Assembly (NCBI GenBank): GCA_963703855.1
Contig: CAVPFW010000006.1
Coordinates: forward strand, 1-64,000
Reading direction: 5' to 3'
From: AP-15 sp963703855
Lineage (GTDB): Bacteria > Pseudomonadota > Alphaproteobacteria > ATCC43930 > CGMCC-115725
Length of the DNA stretch: 64,000 nucleotides
Within the stretch, counting starts at the first letter, position 1. Each line of letters opens with the position of its first letter. The notes under the pieces are model-generated. The model did no database searches. It had not been told where the DNA came from and worked only from the letters and a program-made list of their open reading frames with translations. Made by a program: the position numbers and the translations under genes. Below are positions 26,299-34,787 of this stretch, piece after piece.

Positions 26299-26829
26299 TC
26301 AGTTGTTGGCGATTTCCGCATCCGAACCCGTGCCGCCGGGCTGTCCGGTCGGGCCGAGCGAGTAGAGATCGTAATCGTGCCCGGGCCGCTGGCTCGGCAT
26401 GCGGTAGAGGAACGGCCGTCCCCAAGGGTCCTCCGGCGGCTTTTCGCCCTTGAGGTAGGGTCCGCTCCAATGAGCTACGCCCGATGGCTGCACCAGCAGC
26501 GCCTCGAGGCCCTGCTCGCTCGTCGGGTAGCTGCCGACATCGAGCTTGTAGATGTCGAGCACGCTGGCGAGGCGTTCGATCGATTGATGGGCGATCTTTT
26601 CCTTGGCCGAGCCGAGCTGGCGCAAGGCCGCGGGGGCGACCAGGCCGATCAGCAGTCCGAGGATCGCGAGAACGACCAGCAGCTCGAGCAGGGTGAAGCC
26701 GTGCTGCCGGCGCCAGCCGACGCGTGCGGCATCGCGCGGGTCTGTCAGGGGAAACTCGAAATTGCGCAAGACGCCGGACCGGAATGGGCAGGGATCCGTC
26801 CAGTTACCGTCAGATGTGGGCAAATTCAT
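26299..26829 (-). CDS. gspG: Type II secretion system major pseudopilin GspG
   Basis: A 176-residue major pseudopilin. The cleavage motif G-FTLLELLVVLAILGLLIGLVAP (Glu+5) is followed by RLASVLDIYKLDVGSYPTSEQGLEALLVQP and DPWGRPFLYRMPSQRPGHDYDLYSLGPTGQPGG, the calcium-loop sequence that identifies GspG. It lies on the strand opposite the rest of the T2SS, convergent with gspK and 36 bp away. The ~40-residue leader before the cleavage site is unusually long, so a downstream non-ATG start (for example the TTG before RNFEFPL) is possible. Confidence 0.9.
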   Translation of the reverse strand: MNLPTSDGNWTDPCPFRSGVLRNFEFPLTDPRDAARVGWRRQHGFTLLELLVVLAILGLLIGLVAPAALRQLGSAKEKIAHQSIERLASVLDIYKLDVGSYPTSEQGLEALLVQPSGVAHWSGPYLKGEKPPEDPWGRPFLYRMPSQRPGHDYDLYSLGPTGQPGGTGSDAEIANN

Positions 26830-26915
26830 GACGCGGGATCGGCCGGGTCGCCGCTCGGCGCCGCCCACTCGCCGGGAGTGGGCGGGGTGTGGGCGGCCGC
26901 AGGGCGAATGACGTC

Positions 26916-28178
26916 TCAGTGATGGGCATGCTCGCGCAACGTCGAGGTGATCAGGCTGACGATCAGATAAGCGAGAAAGCTCGCCACGAACACCAGCAAG
27001 ACGTTGCGCTTGGCCTGCGGCTCGGTTGCCTCTTCAGGCAGAGTGGGCTTGATGAAATCGATCAGGTAAGTGTGCTGATGCATGGTCGCGGCGCGGCTCG
27101 AATCGAGGAACGCCAGCGCCGAGGTGTAGGCGGTTTCGGCGAACTTCTGGTCCAGCAGCAGGTTTTCGTACTCCGCCAACAGGTTCGCATAGTTCCTGTT
27201 GGTATGACCCCCGGCCAGCAAGCCGCGGTCGGCCGTCATCTGCTTTTTCAAAGCGGCAATGCGGGCCTCCAGGGCTTTCACCATCGGGCTGTCCGGCCGC
27301 GCGTAGGAGAGCGCGGTCTCCAGCTGGGCCTCGGTGCCCGAGAGCTCGCCGAATGTCGTGCCCGCCACGGTTCCGACCGCGCCGGCGGTGGCCGTGGGAT
27401 CGATGTCGCCATGGGTATTGCGGAAGCTTCTGATCTTGTCGTTGACCGCGCCGAGACGCTGCTCCGCCCGCGTCACTTCCGAGCGGGCGAACCCCAGCAA
27501 ATCTTCGCGCATTTCGTCGTACGCCGAATTCACCTTCTGCTGACCCAGCCGAACCAGCGTCTTGCCGATCAACCTTGCGTCGGCGGGACGGAAGGCTTCG
27601 ACCTGGATCCTGATCACCGGATCCGCCGGGTCGGCGCTGATCGTGACATGGCGCTGGAAATAGTGCTGAAAGCGCTCTGCCGATGCATCGGGGGACAGAC
27701 GAGACCACAAGTCTACCGAGGGCGAGCTCCACATCTTGCGCAGGCCGATCGCCCGGTCGGCGGCATCCATCGCCTCGGTCGATTGCAGATAGTCCGAAAC
27801 CATCGCCTGATCGTCGGCCGTGCTGTCGCCGCCGGGCGAGATACCGACCATCGACAGCAAGGACGACGAAGAGGACGACTTGCCGAGCGACGACACCCCG
27901 CCGCCGCTCGCGGAGGCACTGAGGACCATCCGGGTTTCGGACACGTAGCGGTCGCTGGCGAACAAGCCGTAATAGAGCGCCGCCAGCACGGTCGGCAAAC
28001 CGACGCACAATGCCATCGCCGCCGTCCGGCGGCGGCGGCGTGTTCTGGTCCCGTCATAGACGGTGGGAACGAGACGGGTGCCGGTGCCGACGATCAAGCT
28101 ATCGGCGCGCCGCGGCGCCGGCACCGGGTTGTCGCCGCGGACGAAGATCAGCGCGCGAGTGAGGCCCCGCAGTCTCAT
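26916..28178 (-). CDS. Capsule polysaccharide export inner-membrane protein (KpsE/BexC/CtrB family)
   Basis: A 420-residue polysaccharide co-polymerase-type protein. A cytoplasmic Arg-rich N-terminus precedes TM1 (MALCVGLPTVLAALYYGLFASDRYVSETRMVL). A long periplasmic coiled coil follows (EVTRAEQRLGAVNDKIRSF; KALEARIAALKKQM; YANLLAEYENLLLDQKFAETAYTSALAFLDSSRA), then the PTLPEEATEPQAKRNVLLVFVASFLAYLIVSLI C-terminal TM2, which is the family signature. It would bridge the KpsMT-type ABC transporter and the outer-membrane channel. Its ATG overlaps the TGA of the ATPase gene (ATGA). Confidence 0.92.
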   Translation of the reverse strand: MRLRGLTRALIFVRGDNPVPAPRRADSLIVGTGTRLVPTVYDGTRTRRRRRTAAMALCVGLPTVLAALYYGLFASDRYVSETRMVLSASASGGGVSSLGKSSSSSSLLSMVGISPGGDSTADDQAMVSDYLQSTEAMDAADRAIGLRKMWSSPSVDLWSRLSPDASAERFQHYFQRHVTISADPADPVIRIQVEAFRPADARLIGKTLVRLGQQKVNSAYDEMREDLLGFARSEVTRAEQRLGAVNDKIRSFRNTHGDIDPTATAGAVGTVAGTTFGELSGTEAQLETALSYARPDSPMVKALEARIAALKKQMTADRGLLAGGHTNRNYANLLAEYENLLLDQKFAETAYTSALAFLDSSRAATMHQHTYLIDFIKPTLPEEATEPQAKRNVLLVFVASFLAYLIVSLITSTLREHAHH

Positions 28179-28834
28179 GCTTCCGACCCGTGGCAATAGA
28201 AATGCACCGCTTCATCGAGATCGTCGAACGGCACCAAGTGTCCGCGGTAGAGGACCATCCCGACATCGCAGTATTGCTGGATGCTCTGCGGGTTGTGGGA
28301 GACCATCAACAGGCCTGACGACCGGCGGCGGCGTTCGGCAAAGGCCGCCGCGCACTTTTCGCGGAACCACTGGTCGCCGGCCGAGGTGGCCTCGTCGATC
28401 AGATAGCAGTCGAAATCGATGGCGAGGCTGATCCCAAAGCTCAGGCGACCCCGCATCCCCGAGCTGTAGGCGGCAACCGGCTCGTCGAGATAGGGGCCGA
28501 GCTCGGCGAAATCCTCGACGAAGGCGACGACCTCGTCCTCGTCGATCTGGTTGAGTCGGGCAATGAAGCGGACATTCTGGCGCCCGGTCATGGCCGGGCT
28601 GATGCCGCCGCTGAAGCCGAGCGGCCAGGACAGCGAGACGGTCGGGACGATGCGGCCTTGGTCGGGCATTTCGACGCCGGCGATCATTCGCAGCAATGTC
28701 GATTTGCCGGCGCCGTTGCGCCCGAGCACCGCCACGCCGCGGTCGGTCGGAATCGTCAGCGAGGTCGGGAACAGAATGACCCGGTCGCCGGCGCGGGTCC
28801 AGTAGCGCTTGGAAACGTTGACCAGGTGGATCAT
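28175..28834 (-). CDS. kpsT: Capsule export ABC transporter ATP-binding protein (KpsT/BexA/CtrD family)
   Basis: A 219-residue ABC ATPase starting MIHLVNVSKRYWTRAGDRVILFPTSLTIP. Walker A is GRNGAGKSTLLRMIAG, the signature AYSSGMRGRLSFGISLAID, Walker B YLIDEATSAGDQWFREKC (Asp-Glu with DATSAGD-like D-loop) and switch-His in MVSHNPQSIQQYCD. Small size and the SSGMRGRL signature mark the polysaccharide/capsule exporter subfamily. It overlaps kpsM-like and kpsE-like genes by 4 nt on either side. Confidence 0.94.
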   Translation of the reverse strand: MIHLVNVSKRYWTRAGDRVILFPTSLTIPTDRGVAVLGRNGAGKSTLLRMIAGVEMPDQGRIVPTVSLSWPLGFSGGISPAMTGRQNVRFIARLNQIDEDEVVAFVEDFAELGPYLDEPVAAYSSGMRGRLSFGISLAIDFDCYLIDEATSAGDQWFREKCAAAFAERRRRSSGLLMVSHNPQSIQQYCDVGMVLYRGHLVPFDDLDEAVHFYCHGSEA

Positions 28835-29625
28835 ACCGCCGCCACATAGCGTCGGGTCGCGCGGATCACCATCATCATCAGCGCCAGCCCGCAAACGACG
28901 AAGCTCAGAGGGTAGTGCCAATTCGCATATCGGGAGTGGTAGGTGGTGAAAAACCCGTCTCGGACAAACTCGATCAGGTGCAGCAGCGGGTTCCACAATG
29001 CCCAATAGCGCATCCGCGCCGGGAGCGAATTGGCCATGAAGAGCGCGCCGGAGAAAAAGAACATCAACCGGAAAAAAATGGTCTCGACCAAGCCCAGCCC
29101 CGGTATCACCAGCTGGCCCAAGCCGAACAGGGTGCCGACCACCATCCCGAGAATGCTCAGACAGGTCAAGGCGCTCAGCATCGTCAGCGGATCGTTGAGC
29201 TGCAAGGAGCCCTGGTAGACGGAAAGGCCGCCGATGATGACCACGAGGACGACGAGACCGGTCAGGTATTCGAGCAGGCAGTTGGCGACGATCAACAGCA
29301 GCGGCGTCACCTGACGGAAATACAAAAAGTTCAGGTTGCCGGTTACGGCAGTGCTCGCGGCCGCCTGGACTCGCACGAAAAAGCAGACGAACGGCACGAT
29401 GCCGGCGACCAGAAACGCCGTCGTCGAGTTCCCGTAGGCCGCGTGACGGCCAGCCAGCGCATAGACGATGTTCAATGCGGCGACATAGGCCAAGGGCTGG
29501 GCGACCGCCCACAGGTATCCCATGCCGCTGTGATGATGCCGGGTCATCATCTGCCGCACCATGATCGTGCCGAGCACGTTGAAAAAGTTCGCGATCCCGC
29601 TTTTCAGGCTCGCCCGCTCGGCCAA
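28831..29625 (-). CDS. kpsM: Capsule export ABC transporter permease (KpsM/BexB/CtrC family)
   Basis: A ~264-residue ABC-2-type permease with six membrane segments. It has the amphipathic N-terminal MVRQMMTRHHHSGMGYLWAVAQPLAYVAALNIVYAL, VPFVCFFVRVQAA, PLLLIVANCLLEYLTGLVVLVVIIGGL, the long LSILGMVVGTLFGLGQLV, and the family-typical FFSGALFMANSLPARMRYWALWNPLLHLIEFVRDGFF. The TTG at 29625 is chosen because it gives the usual family length; the only upstream ATG (29697) adds 24 Arg/Pro-rich residues that overlap TPR coding. With KpsT it would export the completed polysaccharide across the inner membrane. Confidence 0.88.
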   Translation of the reverse strand: MAERASLKSGIANFFNVLGTIMVRQMMTRHHHSGMGYLWAVAQPLAYVAALNIVYALAGRHAAYGNSTTAFLVAGIVPFVCFFVRVQAAASTAVTGNLNFLYFRQVTPLLLIVANCLLEYLTGLVVLVVIIGGLSVYQGSLQLNDPLTMLSALTCLSILGMVVGTLFGLGQLVIPGLGLVETIFFRLMFFFSGALFMANSLPARMRYWALWNPLLHLIEFVRDGFFTTYHSRYANWHYPLSFVVCGLALMMMVIRATRRYVAAV

Positions 29626-30680
29626 GCGCGGGATCGTCCGGGCGCGGCGCGAATTCGTTGGGCACGGCGATCGAGGTGATCTGCGGCATGCCGGCATCGG
29701 CGTCCATGCGCCGGCCGAGGTCGCGCTCCAGGGTCAGGATCGCCGATTTGAGACCAGGCATGTCGGCATCGGTGCGAAACGCCCGCGCCAGCGCCAGCTC
29801 CGCCTTCTCGGCATTGCCGATGGCGAGATAGATGCGGCCGAGCTCGAGAAAGGTGACCGCGTCGAGCGGGTCGAGGTCGGCCACTTCCCGCAACAGACTC
29901 AGGGCCTCGTCGGTCTGACCCGTGCGGAACAGGGCGATGGCGCAGAGCCGTGCGGCAAAGCGGTAGTTGTCGGCGAATCTTCGGGATCGCTTCCAGCTGC
30001 GCGATCGCCTCGTCGAAGCGTTCGAGACGGATCAGCACATCGCCGAGCAGCAGGCGCTGGGCATCGTTGTCGGAGGTCAGCGTCACGGCCGTCGCGAGGT
30101 ATCGCGCGGCGGTGTCGAGATTCTTCATCCGGTCATGGGCGATCCCCAGCCGGAACCACAGCGCGGCGATGCCGCCGCCGACGAAATACGCCCTCTCCTT
30201 CTGGTCGGCGGCGCGCTCGAGAATGCTTTCCATCTCGCGCACCGCCTGGCGTTCCCCATACAGGGCGAACCGGCAATTGGCTTCGAGGTAGATCGCCAGC
30301 GGATCATTGCCGTCGACAGACCGGGCTTCCTTCAACCAAAGCGCAGCTTCTTCCGCCTTTTCTTCGCGCAAAAAGTAGTCGCCGACCCTGAGGCGCACCT
30401 CCTGCGCGGCTTTCGCGCACAGCAGCTCGTCGAGCGGACCGACCCACAATTGGAGCCGCTGGTGCACGGATTGGCTGCGGTTCGGACCCCGCCCGGCGAT
30501 ATCGAGGAGGGCGTCCGCGCCATCCCCGAATTTGCGCAGCATCACTTGGGTAAGAGCCCACAGGGCGCGCACCCGCGGAGCAGTGCCGGGCTTCGCGCCG
30601 CCGAGGGCTCGGAGTATCCCGTCCGCCCGATCGTATGCCTCGCGCCGAAGCGCAGCTATGGCTTCGTCGACCTCGTCCAC
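29604..30680 (-). pseudogene. TPR-repeat protein in the capsule export operon (frame-disrupted)
   Basis: The first part starts at a GTG at 30680 with a GGGGAGAG ribosome-binding site (VDEVDEAIAALRREAYDRADG) and runs as helical TPR sequence to EAIAQLEAIPK. It then continues convincingly in another frame as FADNYRFAARLCAIALFRTGQTDEALSLLREVADLDP and LGRIYLAIGNAEKAELALARAFRTDADMPG. The switch is at 29975-29985 and removing one base restores one protein. The second frame then has no stop before the permease, so another indel may exist before the TGA at 29604 in the original frame. Probably a soluble TPR scaffold of the export machinery; role unproven. Confidence 0.7.
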
Positions 30681-31013
30681 TGCTCTCCCCCCTGCCCGTG
30701 GGGCCGGGTGACCTTGGCGACGCGTTTGGGCCCGGTCCGAAACCCGGGTCCTTATAAGCCCTGTACGTGCAAATTTGCAAGAAGCGGGAGCGGCGCACAG
30801 CCGCCACCACACGTACCGGCAAAGTCATTTCGCCTGGGTCGGCAATGATCGGGTTTACCGATACGACTTATTATTTTCGGCGAAAAAGTGAAACCCACCC
30901 GCGCGCGAGGAAGCGCTACTAGACCAAGTCCGGTCCGCCCGGCGCTCGAAAAACCGCCGGCGGCGGAACGGCGCGGTCGGCCAAGATGCCGTGCAGCCTC
31001 GGCCGGCTGCCCG
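30681..31013. other. Intergenic region upstream of the TPR-kpsM-kpsT-kpsE genes
   Basis: About 330 bp without a gene, between the end of the KpsD-like gene and the TPR gene. It contains the AT-rich segment ACTTATTATTTTCGGCG (about 30864-30880) with a TTTTC/GAAAA dyad, unusual for this GC-rich sequence, and so probably carries a promoter for the leftward export genes. No terminator with a T-tract was seen. Confidence 0.45.
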
Positions 31014-32879
31014 CTACAGCTTCACCAGCACCCCGACCCCGACCGCGATCTGATAGATGATCTGGGTGATGTCCTTGATGACCGGTATCGCCCAATTGCC
31101 CGATGACGGCAGGACGATGATGCGATCGCCCGAGGCTACCGGGGGATTGGCACCGACCAGGGTCTCGCCGCTCGGCCGTATGACCAGGATCTTCGAGTCG
31201 TTCGCCCGCTCGGTGAAGCCGCCCGCTTCTTCGATGTAATGATCGAGCTCCGCACCCCGCAGCCAGACCACGGATTGCGGCACCCGGACCTCGCCGCTGA
31301 CCAGCACGAGGTCGCTGCGCGAGGGCACGACGATGACATCGCCGTCTTCGAGGCGGACGTTGGACGGCCTGCCGTCGTGCTGGACGACGAGGCGGCCCTC
31401 CGGGTGGATGTTGGTCAGCTGCTGACCAAACTGGAAGACGATCTGGGCTTCCTGCTGGCGCATCGTCGCCTGCTCGGCGGTGACCGTCGGCGAGGTGACG
31501 ATCGTGCTCTCCAGCCGCTGAAGCGAATCCTGGATCGCCTTTTCCTGGGCCTGCGCTATACTGACGCGCCGGATGTAGATCGACGATACATCGGCGAAAT
31601 AGGGGTCGACCGGAAGGTAGGGCAGCACGTCGAGGAGCTTTGCCTCGCGGGTCACAACGAGGGTGGTCGGCCCGTCGATGCGGCCGTTGACGGAAATCGT
31701 CATGACCCCGGTCGGCACGTCCGGAGTAAAGGTGACGACATCGCCGCTGCGCAGCGGCAGCGGCCGGAACGCGTTGATAGCGTAATAGAAAAATTCCGGC
31801 CGGCCGTCGCGGATGCCGACCAGGTTGACGTGCGTGGCGTCGGGGTAGGGCCGCGCCAGAGACAACAGCTGCTCGCCGGTCCAGGGCTGGGCAAGCTCGT
31901 AGCGAAAGACGCCGCTGACGTCGCCCTCGGCCGCCACCGTGGGTCCTTGCACGCCGACGAGGATGGTGTCGCGGTCGCGCAGATGCACTGTCGGCAGCCT
32001 GCCCCGCAGCAGGAATTCGTAGAGATCGGCGGTGGCGATGGTTTGGCCGTCGCGCAGGATGCGGATGTTTCGGTAGCTGCCGCGATTGGGGTCTACCCCC
32101 CCGGCCGCCTGGAGGAAGCTGATGATGCTCGCGGTCGGCGGAAGCGCGTATTGACTGGGCGAGATGACCCCGCCGGTGACAAACACGTTGACCGGGACGG
32201 CGCTGCCCAGGGTCACGTAAACCTGAGAGTTCTTCTGGTAGATCGCGGCCACCGCGGCGGATACCACCGCTTCGAGATTGCCGGCAATGTTCCCCGCGAC
32301 ATGGACCGGGCCGACGCTGGGCAGGAACAGGTCGCCATTGCCGTCGACCGTCGCCTGCTGGTCCAAGGACGTGGCGCCGTAGATGTGGATCTGGACGACG
32401 TCGCCGGGGGCCATCACGTGGTTTGGATCAAAGGCCGGCACGCCGCTCGGCGGCTGGACCGAGGTGGCTGGAACGGTCGGAGGCTGCTGCGCGCCGGCGG
32501 CCCCGGCGGCGGCGGCCCCCGCGGCGGCGGCCCCGGCCGCGGCGGCGCCCGCGCCGGCCGTGCCCGCCTGGTTGCCGGTCATCGCTGCGCCGATCGCGCC
32601 GGCAAGGCCGGATGCCGACTGCCCCTGCGCACCGGCGGTGCCGCCGCCCGGCTGGGCGCCGCCGCTGACCGGCGCCGTGCCCGTGATCTGGAAGCTCGTC
32701 TGCGGACCGACGCGAAACAGGCTGGCCCCGAACATCGGCGGCAGCAGGCTGCGGTCCGGCAGGCTGCGCAGATCGGCGCCGCCGAGCGGAACCGCCTGCT
32801 GGGTGATGTTGGTTTCCTGGGCAGCGGCCAGGCCCGCCGACAGCAGCGAAACTCCCAGAGCGAGCAGCAATCGTCTCAT
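31014..32879 (-). CDS. Outer-membrane polysaccharide export protein (KpsD/Wza-type, SLBB domains)
   Basis: A 621-residue periplasmic/outer-membrane protein. The Sec signal peptide is MRRLLLALGVSLLSAGLAAAQ, without a lipobox. A low-complexity Ala/Gly linker at residues ~85-125 (repeats of AGAAA) precedes the Poly_export domain (HVMAPGDVVQIHIYGATSLDQQATVDGNGDLFLPSVGPVHVAGN) and several SLBB repeats (VFVTGGVISPSQYALPPTASIISFLQAAGGVDPNRGSYRNIRI; VSGEVRVPQSVVWLRGAELDHYIEEAGGFT). It would form the outer-membrane exit channel for the glycan pumped by KpsMT and guided by KpsE. Confidence 0.92.
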   Translation of the reverse strand: MRRLLLALGVSLLSAGLAAAQETNITQQAVPLGGADLRSLPDRSLLPPMFGASLFRVGPQTSFQITGTAPVSGGAQPGGGTAGAQGQSASGLAGAIGAAMTGNQAGTAGAGAAAAGAAAAGAAAAGAAGAQQPPTVPATSVQPPSGVPAFDPNHVMAPGDVVQIHIYGATSLDQQATVDGNGDLFLPSVGPVHVAGNIAGNLEAVVSAAVAAIYQKNSQVYVTLGSAVPVNVFVTGGVISPSQYALPPTASIISFLQAAGGVDPNRGSYRNIRILRDGQTIATADLYEFLLRGRLPTVHLRDRDTILVGVQGPTVAAEGDVSGVFRYELAQPWTGEQLLSLARPYPDATHVNLVGIRDGRPEFFYYAINAFRPLPLRSGDVVTFTPDVPTGVMTISVNGRIDGPTTLVVTREAKLLDVLPYLPVDPYFADVSSIYIRRVSIAQAQEKAIQDSLQRLESTIVTSPTVTAEQATMRQQEAQIVFQFGQQLTNIHPEGRLVVQHDGRPSNVRLEDGDVIVVPSRSDLVLVSGEVRVPQSVVWLRGAELDHYIEEAGGFTERANDSKILVIRPSGETLVGANPPVASGDRIIVLPSSGNWAIPVIKDITQIIYQIAVGVGVLVKL

Positions 32880-32985
32880 CCCGGCACCTTGGGCGGCCCT
32901 TTCAATGGCGATGAGGTGGGTCGATGGCGATGAATTCGGTCGTTCTCTATTCAAAGTTTCAGTAAAAGCTCAGTCGATCGAGCGG

Positions 32986-33429
32986 TCAATATCCGCTGAC
33001 CACCACCGGCTTCATCGCATACCACTGCTCTCCGATTTGGCAGAACGGATAGCTCGTCGGGCTCGCGTTTCCGGCCCCGGGCAGGCTGACCCGGCCGATG
33101 CGGCACGGCACGCCTCGGCTGGAATAAAAAATCGGGCCGAGCACGAACCAGGCCTCGCCGCCCTGGACGAGCCGATAGCGAAGCCGCTGACCCGGGGTGC
33201 CCGCTTGGAGAATCTGCGCAACATCGGGGGGGACCGAGATGCCGTCGGTCGCCACCGGCGGCGGCGATTCGCCCATCCACGGATGCCCGATCACCGCCGG
33301 AGCGCCACAGCCGCCGACGGCGATGACGAGCAGCAGGCTCGCCGCCGCGGCGAGCCGGCGCCGCGCCGGCATCAGGCCGGAAGCGGTCGACCGGAACCGC
33401 ATCGATCGGTGCGCCCCGGCGCCGTTCAT
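32986..33429 (-). CDS. Small putative outer-membrane lipoprotein in the capsule operon
   Basis: A 147-residue protein whose best signal is LAAAASLLLVIAVGGC (lipobox VGGC, Cys ~41 from the first Met). ATGs at 33402 and 33372 would give shorter leaders, the latter (MPARRRLAAAASL) being the most typical. The mature domain (DVAQILQAGTPGQRLRYRLVQGGEAWFVLGPIFYSSRGVPCRIGRVSLP ... YPFCQIGEQWYAMKPVVVSGY) has two cysteines and resembles small surface-antigen-like lipoprotein domains. It sits between the epimerase and the KpsD-like gene, so an assembly or pilot role is possible but unproven. Confidence 0.7.
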   Translation of the reverse strand: MNGAGAHRSMRFRSTASGLMPARRRLAAAASLLLVIAVGGCGAPAVIGHPWMGESPPPVATDGISVPPDVAQILQAGTPGQRLRYRLVQGGEAWFVLGPIFYSSRGVPCRIGRVSLPGAGNASPTSYPFCQIGEQWYAMKPVVVSGY

Positions 33430-33497
33430 GACCCGAGATCGACAAAGCTCGTCCGGCGCAGCATGATCCCCCCGAAGCCCACCGCCGATTAGGAATT

Positions 33498-34706
33498 TTA
33501 AAGTCTTCCGCGGCAGTCGGACAATAAATCGGCGCTCCGCTGGAAGACCGCACTGTCGATAGCGCGATAGCCGTCGATCACGCGCTCGCTGATATCGGCG
33601 ATGCGGGCGGCGGCGCCGGCGCCGAACGGGATCGGCCAGCTCCGCTCAGACGCCATCGCCTCGCGGGCGGCGGCGAGGATGCGTCGGGGATCGCACCCGG
33701 CAAGACGATTGGCGCCAATGGTCACGGTTTCGGTCCATTCGGTGCTGTCGCGCAGAGTGATGCAGGGAATTTTGTGGATGCAGGCCTCCTGCTGGACGCC
33801 GCCCAAATCGGTGAAGACGAGGCGCGCATTGGCGAGCAGCGCCAGAAAGTCGAAATAGCCCACGGCGTCGGCAAGGGTGAGCCGCGGGAGCGCGTGCGCC
33901 CATTCGGCCAGCCCGAATTCGCCGAGCCGCTTGCGGGTCCGCGGATGGGCGAGAAACAGCACCGGAAAGCCGAGCGTGCGCGCCGCCTCGGACACCCCTT
34001 CGAGGGTGCCGCGCAAATTCGCTTGCGTATCGACGTTCTCCTCGCGATGGGTCGTCAGAACCGCATAGCCCGCGGGTTCGACCCCGAATCGCCTCAGCGC
34101 ATGCGAGCGGCGCATGGCCAGATCGAGATGCTGCAAGGACGCATCGACGATCGGGTTGCCGACCAGATGGATGCTGCCGCGCACGCTTTCGCGCTCGAGA
34201 TTGGCGACGCTGTGGGCAGCGGTGGCGAACAGGTGGTCGGCGATATGGTCGATGATGACCCGATTGTGCTCCTCGGGCATCCGCCAATCATGGCTTCGCT
34301 CGCCCGCCTCGATGTGGCCGAGGTTGATGTGCAGCTTGCGTGCCGCGAGCGCGCCGGCGAGGTTGGTGTTGGCGTCGCCGCCGACCAGGAGCAGACAGGG
34401 CCGCCGCGCCATCAGGACTTCCTCGATGCCCTCCAGCATCGCCGCCGTCTGCCCCCCGTGGGTTCGCTTTTCGGCGACGCCGGCGAGACGGCAGTCGGGC
34501 GGCAGCAGATCGAGCTCATCAAAGAACTGGGCGTCCATGTTGGGCGAATAGTGCTGTCCGGTGTGGATCACGAAATGGGGAATCCCGCGCCGACGGAACT
34601 CGTGAATGACCGGCGCCAGCATGACGATGCCGGGCCGGGTGCCGACCGCGATGCCGGCTTCGGGCACCAGATCCTCGCGGTGCAAAACCTTGATGTCGCG
34701 CGCCAT
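33498..34706 (-). CDS. wecB: UDP-N-acetylglucosamine 2-epimerase (WecB/WbpI type, non-hydrolysing)
   Basis: A 402-residue GT-B-fold epimerase. Visible motifs are VGTRPGIVMLAPVIHEF, VIHTGQHYSPNMD, LLLVGGDANTNLAGALAARK, INLGHIEAGERSHDWRMPEEHNRVIIDHIADHLF, VGNPIVDA, VLTTHREENVD and TDLGGVQQEACIHKIPCITLRDSTEWTET. In this context it is likelier to act like WbpI on a UDP-diacetamido-glucuronic acid, given the WbpB/D/E-like genes at 40-44 kb, than to make ManNAc for enterobacterial common antigen. Start 34706 follows a G-rich ribosome-binding site. Confidence 0.88.
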   Translation of the reverse strand: MARDIKVLHREDLVPEAGIAVGTRPGIVMLAPVIHEFRRRGIPHFVIHTGQHYSPNMDAQFFDELDLLPPDCRLAGVAEKRTHGGQTAAMLEGIEEVLMARRPCLLLVGGDANTNLAGALAARKLHINLGHIEAGERSHDWRMPEEHNRVIIDHIADHLFATAAHSVANLERESVRGSIHLVGNPIVDASLQHLDLAMRRSHALRRFGVEPAGYAVLTTHREENVDTQANLRGTLEGVSEAARTLGFPVLFLAHPRTRKRLGEFGLAEWAHALPRLTLADAVGYFDFLALLANARLVFTDLGGVQQEACIHKIPCITLRDSTEWTETVTIGANRLAGCDPRRILAAAREAMASERSWPIPFGAGAAARIADISERVIDGYRAIDSAVFQRSADLLSDCRGRL

Positions 34707-34787
34707 ACCGCCCCCCGGCCCCGGCCCCCTCCGGCTAACCTCGACTACAAGGCCCGCCCGGTCAAGCCGCGGGGGTGCCACGTGTCG

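Noticed and set aside
29697..29893. One fused TPR-ABC ATPase protein reading from 29893 to 28175
   Set aside because: The single open frame links the two only by reading through the permease gene out of frame; the ATPase has its own start overlapping the permease stop.
32500..32580. Tandem GCGGCGGCCCC-type repeats as a CRISPR or VNTR locus
   Set aside because: The repeats encode the in-frame Ala/Gly linker of the KpsD-like protein; units are very short and there are no unique spacers.
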